DNA of 47,455 bases from JAAYCI01 sp031548875 (GCA_031548875.1 JAVBQQ010000012.1:1-47455); one strand, 5' to 3'. Shown: positions 23,495 through 32,162, counted from the stretch's first letter. Notes: a model not told the origin generated them from the sequence alone. A program made the numbers and translations.

Positions 23495-23521
23495 GCGCCC
23501 GGCCGATGGCCGGGCGCACGT
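23495..23521. terminator. Strong hairpin after the pirin gene
   Basis: GTGCGCCCGGCC and GGCCGGGCGCAC form a perfect 12-bp stem with a 3-base loop. There is no T-run on the minus strand, so termination after pirin would depend on the stem alone. Confidence 0.5.
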
Positions 23522-23543
23522 TTCGCATCTGCCAAAACAGCAC

Positions 23544-24389
23544 TCAACGCGCTGCGCCGTGTTTGATAAAGGTGCCGTCCTCCAGCTCATTGAACGCCTG
23601 CCGCAATTCCTCCTGCGTGTTCATCACGATGGGCCCGCCCCAGGCCACCGGCTCGCCCAGCGGGCGGCCGGAGAAGAAAAAGAAGTGGACTGGCTCCTCC
23701 TGTGTTGCCGAGACGGCGATCTCCTCCCCCTCGCCAAACAGCACGGCGGTCTTTTCGGGCACGGGTTGTCCCTCCACCATCGCGGCGCCCTCGATGAGGA
23801 AAATGAAAACGGTCTCTTCCGGTTTCGTGGGGATCGCGATGGTACGCCCCGCGCGCAGTGATACGTCCAGCACCGTGGCCTGGATGTGACGGGGCTTCAC
23901 CCCCTGGGCACCCTCGAACGCGCCTGAGATAACCCGCACGGTGGCGCCGTCCTTTTCGCAGACGCCAATCTGCCCCTCGCCGATGTCGAAATAGCGGGGC
24001 TCGGCCATCTTTTCGGCCCTCGGCAGGTTGAGCCACAACTGCAGGCCCCGCAGGCGGGGCGAGGCCACAGGCATCTCCTCGTGGCGGATACCGCTGCCCG
24101 CCGTCATCCACTGGCACTGCCCGGGACCGATGCGGCCTTTGTTCCCCAGCGTGTCCATATGGGCCATCTCCCCGTCCAACAACATTGTCAGTGTCTCGAT
24201 GCCGCGGTGGGGGTGCAGCGGGAAGCCGCGGATGTAATCCTCCGGGTCGCGCGAGTCAAACGAGTCGAGCATCAGGAAGGGGTCGAACTCATACACGGTG
24301 CCCCTGTCCAGCACGCGTGTGAGACGCACGCCCGCGCCGTCCACCGTTGGGCGGCCGCGCACCAGTTTTTGGATACTTCTGCGTTTCAT
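23544..24389 (-). CDS. Pirin family protein (281 aa)
   Basis: A double cupin (bicupin) protein. The N-terminal pirin signature is clear: FDPFLMLDSF, then GFPLHPHRGIETLTMLLDGEMAHMD with the metal-binding histidines, then GPGQCQWMTAGSGIRHEE. The C-terminal cupin follows (about residues 165-265). Bacterial pirins have been reported as quercetin-cleaving enzymes or as regulators of partners; the function here is unknown. GAGAGGAG precedes ATG 24389. It follows cca on the same strand after a terminator and a second small hairpin (GGAAGGGCG/CGCCCTTCC), so it may be transcribed separately. Confidence 0.94.
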   Translation of the reverse strand: MKRRSIQKLVRGRPTVDGAGVRLTRVLDRGTVYEFDPFLMLDSFDSRDPEDYIRGFPLHPHRGIETLTMLLDGEMAHMDTLGNKGRIGPGQCQWMTAGSGIRHEEMPVASPRLRGLQLWLNLPRAEKMAEPRYFDIGEGQIGVCEKDGATVRVISGAFEGAQGVKPRHIQATVLDVSLRAGRTIAIPTKPEETVFIFLIEGAAMVEGQPVPEKTAVLFGEGEEIAVSATQEEPVHFFFFSGRPLGEPVAWGGPIVMNTQEELRQAFNELEDGTFIKHGAAR

Positions 24390-24456
24390 TGTACTCCTCT
24401 CCTTTGCGTGGGAAGGGCGCCTCGCCCTTCCGGGTGGTGACACCGGGGTCAGCGGC

Positions 24457-24504
24457 GGAAAACAAGAACGCGCGGGGTGCAGCTTTCGCCACATTCCGCG
24501 CGTT
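24457..24504 (-). terminator. Terminator of cca
   Basis: On the minus strand AACGCGCGG (24504-24496) pairs with CCGCGCGTT (24475-24467), followed by CTTGTTTTCC. It begins three bases after the cca stop. Confidence 0.7.
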
Positions 24505-24506
24505 TT

Positions 24507-25676
24507 CTACAAAATCTGCCGCAGACCGCGTGCAAGACCCAGCAGGACCGGTGTCTGGTTCAGTGCGGGGTTTTGTATCACAGCGCCCAGCAGTTCGTCC
24601 AGAACCCTTCCGCAGGCCGCCCCCCGAATGCCCTCCTCCGCCAACATGCCTCCGTCCACGGCGAGGTCTTCGATACGGTAGGGTTCCTTTTTGATCTGCA
24701 CGCCGGCAAAGAGCACCGGCTCGGCCATAAAGGCCGGCGTGACGGCCGCGAAGGTGGCGGCGATGGGCGCGTAATCCAACTTGGTGTTGCGTATCTTCTG
24801 TTTAAGGAAGGTCTTGTCCACCGAGGGGCCCAGGCGGTACAGGCGAGCCAGCTCGTCCAGCTCTCCCAAAAAGCGGCGAGAGAGGCCAAACGCCTGGATG
24901 ACGGCGGCACGATCGGCCCCGCACAGCGAGATGAGCGCCCACCAGCGGCAGTGGGGCAGCCCCGGCACCTCGGCCAGGGTAGCCAGGCTGGGCGCGAACT
25001 CGAAGCCGTAGTGAACAAGGCCGCCCTTCGCGATAAGCGCCCCCAACACCTGCGGCCCGTCGGACATCAGGATCTTCTGCACCTCGTCCCGCACCCGCTC
25101 ACGAGAAAGCAGGGCAATGCTCTCGGCCAGGCGGGAGGCGGCCACGTAGGTGCGCCACTCGGCCGTGAAGCCCAGCGTGGCCGAAAAGCGGAACAACCGC
25201 AGGATGCGCAGGGGATCCTCGGCAAAGCGGAGCGCCGGCTCGCCCACGCAGCACAACAGCCGTTGGCGCAGGTGCTCCCGCCCACTAAAAGGATCCAGCA
25301 GGATCTCGCCGTTGTAGGCCATGGCATTTATGGTAAAGTCCCGGCGGGAGAGGTCGGTGAGTATATTGGGCACCAGCCACACCCGGCTTGGGTGGCGGCG
25401 GTCGGCGTAATCCGCCTCGCCCCGGCAGGGGGTGATGTCGCAGCTGCCGCCCGGCAACGATACCCGCACGGTGCCTAGCCGCCCGCCGATATCCTTTGCA
25501 CCCGGCAGCGCGGCCATAAGCGTGACCTGGGGCAACGTGGCAGCCACGTCCCAGTCGGTGGGGCGCACGCCCAGCATCAGGTCCCGCAAAGCGCCGCCCA
25601 CCACATAGCCCTGCCCCCCGGCGCACCGGATGGCGCCCAGGATATCAAGGATGGGGGCGGGCAGTTTCGGCAGCAT
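24507..25676 (-). CDS. cca: CCA tRNA nucleotidyltransferase / poly(A) polymerase family (389 aa)
   Basis: Adds or repairs the CCA end of tRNAs using CTP and ATP. Residues 21-140 are the nucleotidyltransferase head with VVGGALRDLMLG and the catalytic D41-W-D43 pair, then RRDFTINAMAYNGEILLDPFSG and the neck motif EDPLRILRLFRFSATLGF. The C-terminal half is a helical tRNA-binding region. No HD domain is seen, as usual in Firmicutes. GGGAGG precedes ATG 25676. Divergent from murC; the encoded CCA of the tRNA-Gly in this window means the enzyme would act in repair there. Confidence 0.95.
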   Translation of the reverse strand: MLPKLPAPILDILGAIRCAGGQGYVVGGALRDLMLGVRPTDWDVAATLPQVTLMAALPGAKDIGGRLGTVRVSLPGGSCDITPCRGEADYADRRHPSRVWLVPNILTDLSRRDFTINAMAYNGEILLDPFSGREHLRQRLLCCVGEPALRFAEDPLRILRLFRFSATLGFTAEWRTYVAASRLAESIALLSRERVRDEVQKILMSDGPQVLGALIAKGGLVHYGFEFAPSLATLAEVPGLPHCRWWALISLCGADRAAVIQAFGLSRRFLGELDELARLYRLGPSVDKTFLKQKIRNTKLDYAPIAATFAAVTPAFMAEPVLFAGVQIKKEPYRIEDLAVDGGMLAEEGIRGAACGRVLDELLGAVIQNPALNQTPVLLGLARGLRQIL

Positions 25677-25759
25677 AGGGGCCTCCCGGTTCGTCTGCGG
25701 CGTGTGGCGGTGCGCCGCCGCAGCGGCAGATGCTATATATCGTGTGATTTTCTCTGTTT

Positions 25760-25768
25760 AGTATACCA
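25760..25768 (-). promoter_or_regulatory. Extended -10 promoter of cca
   Basis: On the minus strand TGGTATACT: TG-N plus TATACT. The -35 region is poor. The 12-base block ATGTGGTATACT is identical to the one in the divergent murC promoter. Confidence 0.6.
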
Positions 25769-25807
25769 CATCCGCTTTCAGAAATCTGCCAAAAAATTGT
25801 GCAACTT

Positions 25808-25836
25808 TTGGCTTCTTTCCCCGCATGTGGTATACT
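25808..25836 (+). promoter_or_regulatory. Promoter of murC
   Basis: TTGGCT (25808-25813), 17-base spacer ending in TGG, TATACT (25831-25836). Transcription would start near 25843, about 33 bases before the chosen TTG start codon. Confidence 0.75.
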
Positions 25837-25875
25837 GCTATTCAAACAGAACGAGCGGAAGGGAGCAATCCGGTT

Positions 25876-27279
25876 TTGGGAGTGGACGTGGGCGCCGTGC
25901 TGGCAACGGCCAAAAGGCTGCATTTCATCGGGGTGGGCGGCAGCGGCATGTATCCGCTGGTGCAGATCATGCTGCCCCGGGGGTATGCCATCTCGGGCAG
26001 CGACGTGAACGAGGGGGAGATCCTGGATTACGAGCGGCGGCAGGGCGTGCGCGTGTGCATGGGCCATGCGGCCGAAAATGTACACGGGGCAGACCTCGTC
26101 GTCTATTCGGCGGCCATCCGGGCCGACAACCCCGAGCGGCAGGAGGCGGAGCGCCTGGGCATCCCCTGCGTGGAGCGCAGCGTGATGCTGGGCTACGTTT
26201 CGTCCCTGTACGCGCGGCCGCTCTGCTTTGCGGGCACCCACGGCAAGACCACCGCCACCGGCATGGCCGTGCAGGTGCTGGAAAGCGCTGGCCTGGACCC
26301 CGCGGCGGTCATTGGCGGGCGGCTGCCGCTCATTGGCGGCTACGGCAAGGGCGGCGGGGGCGACGCCATCGTGGTGGAAGCGTGTGAATACCACAATACC
26401 TTCCTGGAATTGCACCCGGACACCGCTGTGCTGCTGAACGTGGACAACGACCATCTGGAGTTTTTTGGCGACATGGACGGCCTGAAGGCCGCTTTCCGCC
26501 AGTTTTGCACCCAGGCCACCGGGGCCGTTTTGTACAACGGCGACGACGAAAACAGCCGCGACGTGGTGGCCGGCCTGCCCGCCGGTGGGCCGCGGCCCGT
26601 ATCCTTTGGCCTTGCGGAGGGGTGCGCCTGGCGCGCCGTGGCCCTGCGGGAACACAAGCCCTCCTACTGGGCCTTCCGCGTGGAGGAGGACGGGACCGGC
26701 GGTTCCGCTATTGGCGGAACGGGGGGCAATGAAGTGCTGCTGGCCGTACCGGGGCGGCACAACGTGTACAACGCGCTGGCCGCCTGGGCCGGCGCGCGGC
26801 GGTTGGGGGCCACGGCCGCCCAGTGCGCGGCAGGGCTGGCCGCCTTCAAGGGCACCGGCCGCCGTTTTGAGGTGCTGGGCGAGCGGAACGGTGTGACCAT
26901 TGCCGACGATTACGCCCACCACCCGGCCGAACTGCGCGCCGTGCTGACTGCAGCCATGGGCATGGGCTACGGACAGGTGTGGGCGGTGTTCCAGCCGTAC
27001 ACCTTCTCCCGTACGCAGATGCTGCTGCAGGACTTTGTAGAGGTGCTGAAAATCCCCGACCGGGTGGTGATGACCGCCATCATGGGCGGGCGGGAGAGCG
27101 GCGAAGATTATTCGGTAACCACGGCCGACCTGGCCGACAGGATACCCGGCAGCGTGTGGTTCGAGACGCAGCCCGAGGTGGCCGCGTACGTGATGGAGCA
27201 CGCCAAACCCGGCGACCTCGCGCTCACACTAGGCTGCGGCGACATCTATAAATGCGCCCACCTGATGCTGGGGGAGTGA
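25876..27279 (+). CDS. murC: MurC: UDP-N-acetylmuramate--L-alanine ligase (467 aa)
   Basis: Adds the first amino acid of the peptidoglycan stem peptide in the cytoplasm. It starts with the UDP-binding Rossmann motif HFIGVGGSGM (residues 16-25), has the ATP P-loop GTHGKTT (120-126), the NVDNDHLEFF Mur motif and the DDYAHHPAELRAVL motif of the C-terminal ligase domain. The frame is open from ATG 25825, but that lies inside the promoter, before the expected transcription start. The TTG at 25876, ten bases after GGGAG, is the better start and gives a typical MurC N-terminus; a GTG at 25882 is an alternative. Convergent with acpS. Confidence 0.93.
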   Translation: MGVDVGAVLATAKRLHFIGVGGSGMYPLVQIMLPRGYAISGSDVNEGEILDYERRQGVRVCMGHAAENVHGADLVVYSAAIRADNPERQEAERLGIPCVERSVMLGYVSSLYARPLCFAGTHGKTTATGMAVQVLESAGLDPAAVIGGRLPLIGGYGKGGGGDAIVVEACEYHNTFLELHPDTAVLLNVDNDHLEFFGDMDGLKAAFRQFCTQATGAVLYNGDDENSRDVVAGLPAGGPRPVSFGLAEGCAWRAVALREHKPSYWAFRVEEDGTGGSAIGGTGGNEVLLAVPGRHNVYNALAAWAGARRLGATAAQCAAGLAAFKGTGRRFEVLGERNGVTIADDYAHHPAELRAVLTAAMGMGYGQVWAVFQPYTFSRTQMLLQDFVEVLKIPDRVVMTAIMGGRESGEDYSVTTADLADRIPGSVWFETQPEVAAYVMEHAKPGDLALTLGCGDIYKCAHLMLGE

Positions 27280-27317
27280 CGGCCGGACTCCGGGCGGGAA
27301 GCTGCGCATACGACCTC

Positions 27318-27698
27318 TCACCCTCCCGTCTTTTCCAGCAGGGCAAACGCGATGGCCAAGCCGCCGTCGTGCGTGATGGACAGATGGGCAACCAGGCCGT
27401 TCTGTTCAAGGTGGGCGGCCGCCGCACCCGTGCAGGCGTAGTATGGCGCGCCGGCATCGTTTCGCAGGGCGGCGATGTCGGTTAGCGCGAAGGCGCCAAG
27501 CCCCCTTCCGCACGCCTTGAGGAACGCCTCCTTGGCGGCAAAGCAGCCGGCGGCTATTTCACCTGCGCGCTCTTCGGTTTTGCCTGCGAACAGCGCGCGC
27601 TCCCCCTCACTGAACACCTTCTGCGCAAAGCGTGCCCGCGCAAGGCTCTCTTGCATGCGCGCCAGCTGCACGCAGTCCACCCCGATGCCGGAGATCAT
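27318..27698 (-). CDS. acpS: Holo-[acyl-carrier-protein] synthase (126 aa)
   Basis: Transfers 4'-phosphopantetheine from CoA to the serine of acyl carrier protein. The signature GIGVDCVQLARM at the N-terminus includes the Mg-binding D8, and GCFAAKEAFLKACGRGL carries E57, the second metal ligand. The C-terminal half (AHLSITHDGGLAIAFALLEK) matches the family. Length is normal. The ATG at 27698 is chosen because family members begin there; GGGGTGGGCG is a fair ribosome site. The in-frame stretch above belongs to the leader. Confidence 0.95.
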   Translation of the reverse strand: MISGIGVDCVQLARMQESLARARFAQKVFSEGERALFAGKTEERAGEIAAGCFAAKEAFLKACGRGLGAFALTDIAALRNDAGAPYYACTGAAAAHLEQNGLVAHLSITHDGGLAIAFALLEKTGG

Positions 27699-27727
27699 TC
27701 GCCCACCCCTTCCGCTTCCTTTTGTAT

Positions 27728-27807
27728 GCACACTTCTAAAGTACGTGCTATAATACGTGCTGCTTGTCAGTATATCACAACAGGCACTTTTTGAGTATGT
27801 ACTATAA
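27728..27807. repeat. Two diverged ~25-bp direct repeats upstream of acpS
   Basis: GTACGTGCTATAA (27741-27753) and GTATGTACTATAA (27795-27807) agree at 11 of 13 bases, and similarity extends to the left over a GCAC...CTT...A stretch (27728 and 27783). The region is AT-rich and contains -10-like hexamers on the minus strand (TATACT, TATTAT), so it probably holds the acpS promoter with repeated protein-binding sites. Confidence 0.45.
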
Positions 27808-27844
27808 GTCGACCATGCCCCACCTTTCGATAGCGCCCACCCCC

Positions 27845-27873
27845 TTGCAAAAACGGGCGTCACATGTTATAAT
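27845..27873 (+). promoter_or_regulatory. Promoter of the T-box/pheST operon
   Basis: TTGCAA (27845-27850), 17-base spacer, TATAAT (27868-27873). Transcription would begin near 27880, at the 5' edge of the T-box leader. Confidence 0.88.
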
Positions 27874-27879
27874 CGCCAA

Positions 27880-28189
27880 AGCTACAACGCGATGACGAAG
27901 GAAAGTACTCGTTCTATCCTGCCCTGCCAGAGATAAGGGTGCAGTAGAAACGTGAGACATTTCTACTGCTGCAAGCACCCTGGGCAAAGAACGCGGGAAG
28001 TTCCCTTCCGAGCGGTTTGGTTGAACGCGGCCCGCGCCCATTTCCATCGGTGCGCCGGCGGCTTGTAGGCCGAAACGGGTCCTCCCGTTATAGGGGCAGA
28101 GTGTCCGCCTTGTTCTTTCCATGGCGGGAATTTGGGTGGTACCGCGGAGTTTTTGTATCTCCGTCCCAGTTTTGGGGCGGGGATTTTTC
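27880..28189 (+). promoter_or_regulatory. T-box riboswitch leader of pheST
   Basis: The conserved T-box sequence TGGGTGGTACCGCG is at 28134-28147. It is followed by a terminator: TCTCCGTCCC pairs with GGGGCGGGGA, then TTTTT (28158-28187). Upstream, Stem I is recognisable: GAAGG (27897-27901) pairs with CCTTC (28004-28008), CGTTCT (27910-27915) with AGAACG (27988-27993), and the internal loop between them has AGTA on the 5' side and, on the 3' side, a TTC triplet (28001-28003), the Phe codon. A long upper arm contains a perfect 10-bp hairpin (27941-27969). Uncharged tRNA-Phe would bind and stabilise the antiterminator, allowing pheST transcription. The specifier choice is inference supported by the downstream genes. 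Confidence 0.92.
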
Positions 28190-28254
28190 TTTGTGCCGCC
28201 ACATGGCCTTGCTGTACAACGACCGAAATGCAGAATGGAAGAGGGTTCAAAGAG

Positions 28255-29283
28255 ATGAAAGAGCAACTGGAGCAGATACGCAAGCTGGCCAGAGCCGAGG
28301 TGGAAGCCGCGCCCGACGAAAAGGCGCTGGAGGGTCTGCGCGTGCGTTTTTTGGGTAAAAAGGGGGAGCTGACGGCCATCCTCAAACAAATGGGCGGTCT
28401 CTCGGCCGAGGAACGCCCGGTGGTGGGCGCGCTTGCCAATGAGATCCGCGAGGAGATCGAACAGGCGGTGGCTGCCCGCGGCGGCGAACTGGCTGCTGCG
28501 GGCCTAGCGGCGCGGCTGGCCGGGGAAACCATCGATGTGACGCTGCCCGGCACAAAACCCGCCCAGGGCGGGCGACACCCCTTTTCCAAGGTGTTGGTGG
28601 AGCTGGAGGAGATCTTCCTCGGCATGGGCTTCGACGTGGTGACCGGCCCGGAGGTGGAGTACGACAAGTACAATTTCGAGATGCTGAACATGCCCAAAAG
28701 CCACCCCGCGCGCGACACGCAGGATACCTTCTACGTGACCGACAACATCCTGCTGCGCACCCAGACAAGCCCCATGCAGATACGCACGATGCTGGCCCAA
28801 AAGCCACCCATCCGCATCATCTGCCCCGGCCGGGTGTACCGCAGCGACACTGCCGACGCCACCCACTCGCCCATCTTCCACCAGATCGAGGGCCTGGCGG
28901 TGGACGAGGGCATCACCTTCACCGACCTGAAGGGCACATTAGATTTGTTCATCCGCAAGCTGTACGGGCCGGACACGAAGACCCGCTTCCGCCCGCACCA
29001 TTTTCCCTACACAGAGCCCAGCGCGGAGATGGACATGAGCTGCTTCAAGTGTGGCGGCAGGGGCTGTTCTCTCTGCAAGGGCGAGGGGTGGATCGAGATC
29101 TTGGGCTGCGGCATGGTGCATCCCCAGGTGCTGGAGAACTGCGGCGTCGACCCGTCCGTCTACTCCGGCTTTGCGTTTGGCGCGGGAATAGAACGTATCG
29201 CCATGATGCGCTACGACATCGACGACATGCGCTTGCTGTACGAAAACGACCTGCGCTTCCTGCGCCAGTTCGCACAATATTAA
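28255..29283 (+). CDS. pheS: Phenylalanyl-tRNA synthetase alpha subunit (342 aa)
   Basis: Catalytic subunit of the (alpha-beta)2 enzyme that charges tRNA-Phe. Residues 1-90 are the coiled-coil arm that binds tRNA (MKEQLEQIRKLARAEVE). The class II core follows, with HPFSKVLVELEEIFLGMGF, motif 2 (RIICPGRVYRSD, THSPIFHQIEGLAVD) and motif 3 (FAFGAGIERIAMMRYDIDDMR). A cysteine-rich CFKCGGRGCSLCKGEGW insert precedes EILGCGMVHP, as in many Firmicutes PheS. Start ATG 28255 fits the family; the frame reaches further up but through the T-box terminator. Controlled by the T-box leader; pheT starts 16 bases after its stop. Confidence 0.98.
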   Translation: MKEQLEQIRKLARAEVEAAPDEKALEGLRVRFLGKKGELTAILKQMGGLSAEERPVVGALANEIREEIEQAVAARGGELAAAGLAARLAGETIDVTLPGTKPAQGGRHPFSKVLVELEEIFLGMGFDVVTGPEVEYDKYNFEMLNMPKSHPARDTQDTFYVTDNILLRTQTSPMQIRTMLAQKPPIRIICPGRVYRSDTADATHSPIFHQIEGLAVDEGITFTDLKGTLDLFIRKLYGPDTKTRFRPHHFPYTEPSAEMDMSCFKCGGRGCSLCKGEGWIEILGCGMVHPQVLENCGVDPSVYSGFAFGAGIERIAMMRYDIDDMRLLYENDLRFLRQFAQY

Positions 29284-29299
29284 ACAGGAGGGCAAACAT

Positions 29300-31717
29300 A
29301 TGAAACTGCCACTTAGATGGGCGCAGAGCTTTGCCCCTTTCCGCTGTTCCCCGGCCGAATTTGAAGAGAAGATGACCATGAGCGGCTCCAAGGTGGAAAC
29401 CTACGGGAGTGAGGCCGACCGCATGAAGAACGTGGTCGTTGGCCGCATCATGCAGATCGCCCGCCACCCGGACGCCGACAAGCTGTTGGTGTGCCAGGTG
29501 GACGTGGGCGGCGGGACGGTGCAGATCGTCACTGGCGCGCAAAACCTGAAAGAGGGCGACCTGTGCCCCGTGGCGCTGCACGGCGCCAAGCTGCCAAACG
29601 GCCTGGAGATCAAGCGGGGCAAGCTGCGGGGGGTGGAGTCGAACGGGATGCTGTGCAGCCTGGCCGAACTGGGCCTTACGCTGAACGACTTCCCGAACGC
29701 CGTGGAGGACGGCATCCTTGTTCTGGATAGGGACGATGAGGCCGTGCCCGGCACCGACGCCGCCGCGGCCCTTGGCATGGATGACTACAGCTTCGAGTTC
29801 GAGATTACCCCCAACCGGCCGGACTGCCTGTCCGTCCGGGGGCTGGCGCGCGAAGCGGCGGCCACCTTCGGCGTACCCTTTGTGGACCACATCCCCTCCC
29901 TGCCCGCCGGCGGCGGGGACATTGCAGACTCGCTGCGCGTCAAGGTGGAGTCGGACGATATCTGCCAGCGGTACGCCGCCGCCATGGTGGACAACGTGCG
30001 CATCGCCCCCAGCCCCCGCTGGCTGCGCGAGCGGCTGCGCCTGGCCGGTGTGCGGCCCATCAACAATATCGTGGACATCACGAACTATGTGATGCTGGAG
30101 TACGGCCATCCCATGCACGCCTTCGACTACGCCTACGTACACGGCGGGTCCATCACCGTGCGCCGTGCTGCGGAGGGCGAGGGCATTATGACGCTGGATG
30201 GCGTGCAGCGCGCGCTTGCGCCCGAGATGATGATCATCGCAGACGTTGAGGAGCCCATCGCCATCGCCGGCGTGATGGGCGGCGAATTCTCCGGTGTATA
30301 CGAGACGACCCGGCGGGTTGTGTTCGAGGCGGCCTGCTTCGACGGCCCCAGCGTTCGGGCCACCTCGCGAAAACTGGGCCTGCGCACAGAGTCGTCCGGC
30401 CGGTTCGAGAAAGGCCTCGACCCCGAGAACGCGCTGCCCGCCCTCTGCCGCGCGCTGGAACTGGTGGCCGAGCTGGACGCCGGCGACATCATGGGCGGCA
30501 TCCTGGACGACTACCCTGCCCCGCCCGTCCCGCGGGCCATCCCCTTCCGGCCGGACGAGGTGAACCGCCTTTTAGGCAGCAGCCTGCCCGCCGAGGAGAT
30601 GGTGCGCATCCTGCGCCCGCTGGAGCTGCGGGTGGAGGGCGAGCTCGTGCATGTCCCCTCCTTCCGGGCAGATATCATTCGCGACTGCGACATCGCAGAA
30701 GAGGTGGCGCGCTTTGTGGGCTACAACAATGTACCCAGTACCGTGCTGCGCGGCGCGGCTTCGGCCATGCCCACGCCCCGCCAGCGCTTCGAACGGGACG
30801 TGGCCGCCCTGCTGTGCGGTTACGGCTTCTTCGAGTGCGAGACGTTCAGCTTCTATAGCCCCGCCGCTTTTGACAAGATCCGCCTTGCACCGGCCAGCCC
30901 GCTGCGCAATGCCGTGCGCATCCAGAACCCGCTGGGCGAAGAGACGTCCATCATGCGCACCACCGCCCTGCCCTCCATGATGGAGGTGGTGGGCCGCAAC
31001 TGGGCAGGCAGCGCGGCACAGGCCGCCCTATTTGAGCTGGCCGTGGAGTACCTGCCCGCCGAAAACCCGGAGGAACTGCCCACCGAGCGGCAGAAGGCCA
31101 TCCTTGCGGCCTATGGCCCCGCCTGGGACTACAGCGCGTTGAAAGGTGCCCTGGAAGCACTCCTCTCCTCTTTCGGCGTGGGCAGCTTTGAGATGCGCCG
31201 CAACACAGACGAGCCCAGCTACCACCCCGGCCGATGCGCGGATATCTATGTGCGCCCGGCAAACGGAGGCAAGAAAGCGGAGATGGTACGTCTTGGTACT
31301 ATCGGCGAGATCCACCCGCAGGTGGCCGAAAACTACGACGTGCGCCCGCGGGTGGTGGTGGCGGACATCTTGCTGGACGCGTTGTACGAGGCGCGCGGCG
31401 GCGTGCCCCAGTACAGGCCCCTGCCCCGCTTCCCTGCCATCACGCGCGACCTCTCGCTCGTGGCCGATGAGGGTTTGCCCGCCGCCGAGATGGACAGCGC
31501 CATCCGCAGGGCGGGCGGCGCGCTGCTGGAGGACCTCTCGCTGTTCGATATCTACCGCGGCGAAGGCATACCGGCCGGCAAAAAAAGCCTTGCGTACAGC
31601 CTTGTGCTGCGCGATGCAAACACCACCCTTACCGACGCAGACGCCGACGCGGTGATCCAGAAGGCACTGGAGGCTCTTGGCGGGATGGGCGTGTCCCTGC
31701 GCGGGGCCCCCTTGTAA
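29300..31717 (+). CDS. pheT: Phenylalanyl-tRNA synthetase beta subunit (805 aa)
   Basis: Large subunit, with editing and tRNA-binding functions. Residues about 40-150 are the OB-fold tRNA-binding domain (VVVGRIMQIARHPDADKLLVCQVD, GMLCSLAELGL). The B3/B4 editing domain (TPNRPDCLSVRGLAREAAATFG, RPINNIVDITNYVMLEYG HPMHAFD split at a domain edge) and the B5 domain follow. The class II-like core is at about 470-690, and the last 95 residues are the anticodon-binding FDX-ACB domain (PRFPAITRDLSLVAD). AGGAGGG precedes ATG 29300. Length is normal. No terminator is obvious after it. Confidence 0.98.
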   Translation: MKLPLRWAQSFAPFRCSPAEFEEKMTMSGSKVETYGSEADRMKNVVVGRIMQIARHPDADKLLVCQVDVGGGTVQIVTGAQNLKEGDLCPVALHGAKLPNGLEIKRGKLRGVESNGMLCSLAELGLTLNDFPNAVEDGILVLDRDDEAVPGTDAAAALGMDDYSFEFEITPNRPDCLSVRGLAREAAATFGVPFVDHIPSLPAGGGDIADSLRVKVESDDICQRYAAAMVDNVRIAPSPRWLRERLRLAGVRPINNIVDITNYVMLEYGHPMHAFDYAYVHGGSITVRRAAEGEGIMTLDGVQRALAPEMMIIADVEEPIAIAGVMGGEFSGVYETTRRVVFEAACFDGPSVRATSRKLGLRTESSGRFEKGLDPENALPALCRALELVAELDAGDIMGGILDDYPAPPVPRAIPFRPDEVNRLLGSSLPAEEMVRILRPLELRVEGELVHVPSFRADIIRDCDIAEEVARFVGYNNVPSTVLRGAASAMPTPRQRFERDVAALLCGYGFFECETFSFYSPAAFDKIRLAPASPLRNAVRIQNPLGEETSIMRTTALPSMMEVVGRNWAGSAAQAALFELAVEYLPAENPEELPTERQKAILAAYGPAWDYSALKGALEALLSSFGVGSFEMRRNTDEPSYHPGRCADIYVRPANGGKKAEMVRLGTIGEIHPQVAENYDVRPRVVVADILLDALYEARGGVPQYRPLPRFPAITRDLSLVADEGLPAAEMDSAIRRAGGALLEDLSLFDIYRGEGIPAGKKSLAYSLVLRDANTTLTDADADAVIQKALEALGGMGVSLRGAPL

Positions 31718-31798
31718 GCACGGGACAGACGGCGCGGCAGCATATAAAAAGGGCATATCTTTGGACTGGTACGCGCGCCCCACGCAAGCGCTTTTCCC

Positions 31799-31827
31799 TT
31801 GCATTTGTACCCGTTTCATACTATAAT
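31799..31827 (+). promoter_or_regulatory. Promoter of ireB
   Basis: TTGCAT (31799-31804), 17-base spacer, TATAAT (31822-31827); about 49 bases before the ireB start. Confidence 0.85.
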
Positions 31828-31875
31828 GGGACAAAAGAAGCCCGCACCGCATTCTTTTGCAAGGAGGAGCGAGCC

Positions 31876-32139
31876 ATGAGCGACGCCACCACCACCATCT
31901 TTTCTGTGAATAATGACAGGGACCACGAGATCAAGCAGATCATGAACGAAGTGTACAGCGCGCTGAAACAGAAGGGGTACAACCCCATCAACCAGATCGT
32001 GGGGTACATCCTCTCCGAGGATCCCACCTACATCACCACCTATGGCGGCGCGCGCACCAAGATCTGCAAGGTGGACCGGGACGACATTCTGCAGGCGATG
32101 GTGAAAGAATATCTCTCCGAGCGAGACAATCGCGCGTAG
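31876..32139 (+). CDS. ireB: IreB family regulatory phosphoprotein (87 aa)
   Basis: A small cytoplasmic protein (UPF0297/YrzL family). In Enterococcus faecalis IreB is phosphorylated on N-terminal threonines by the PASTA kinase IreK and acts as a negative factor for cephalosporin resistance. Here the N-terminal SDATTTIFSV keeps a TTT-type threonine cluster, and the body NEVYSALKQKGYNPINQIVGYILSEDPTYITT matches the family closely. AAGGAGGAGC precedes the ATG. It has its own promoter and is followed 23 bases later by a conserved 100-residue protein. The usual followers ruvX and a DUF1292 gene are not present. Confidence 0.94.
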   Translation: MSDATTTIFSVNNDRDHEIKQIMNEVYSALKQKGYNPINQIVGYILSEDPTYITTYGGARTKICKVDRDDILQAMVKEYLSERDNRA

Positions 32140-32162
32140 AAGCACAAAAAGGAGCAAATTGG

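Noticed and set aside
25645..27201. A 518-residue minus-strand open frame over murC
   Set aside because: Antisense to murC with its P-loop and ligase motifs; no ribosome site.
27897..28008. An SRP RNA, 6S RNA or tmRNA in the structured region before pheS
   Set aside because: The T-box consensus and terminator directly before pheS explain the structure.
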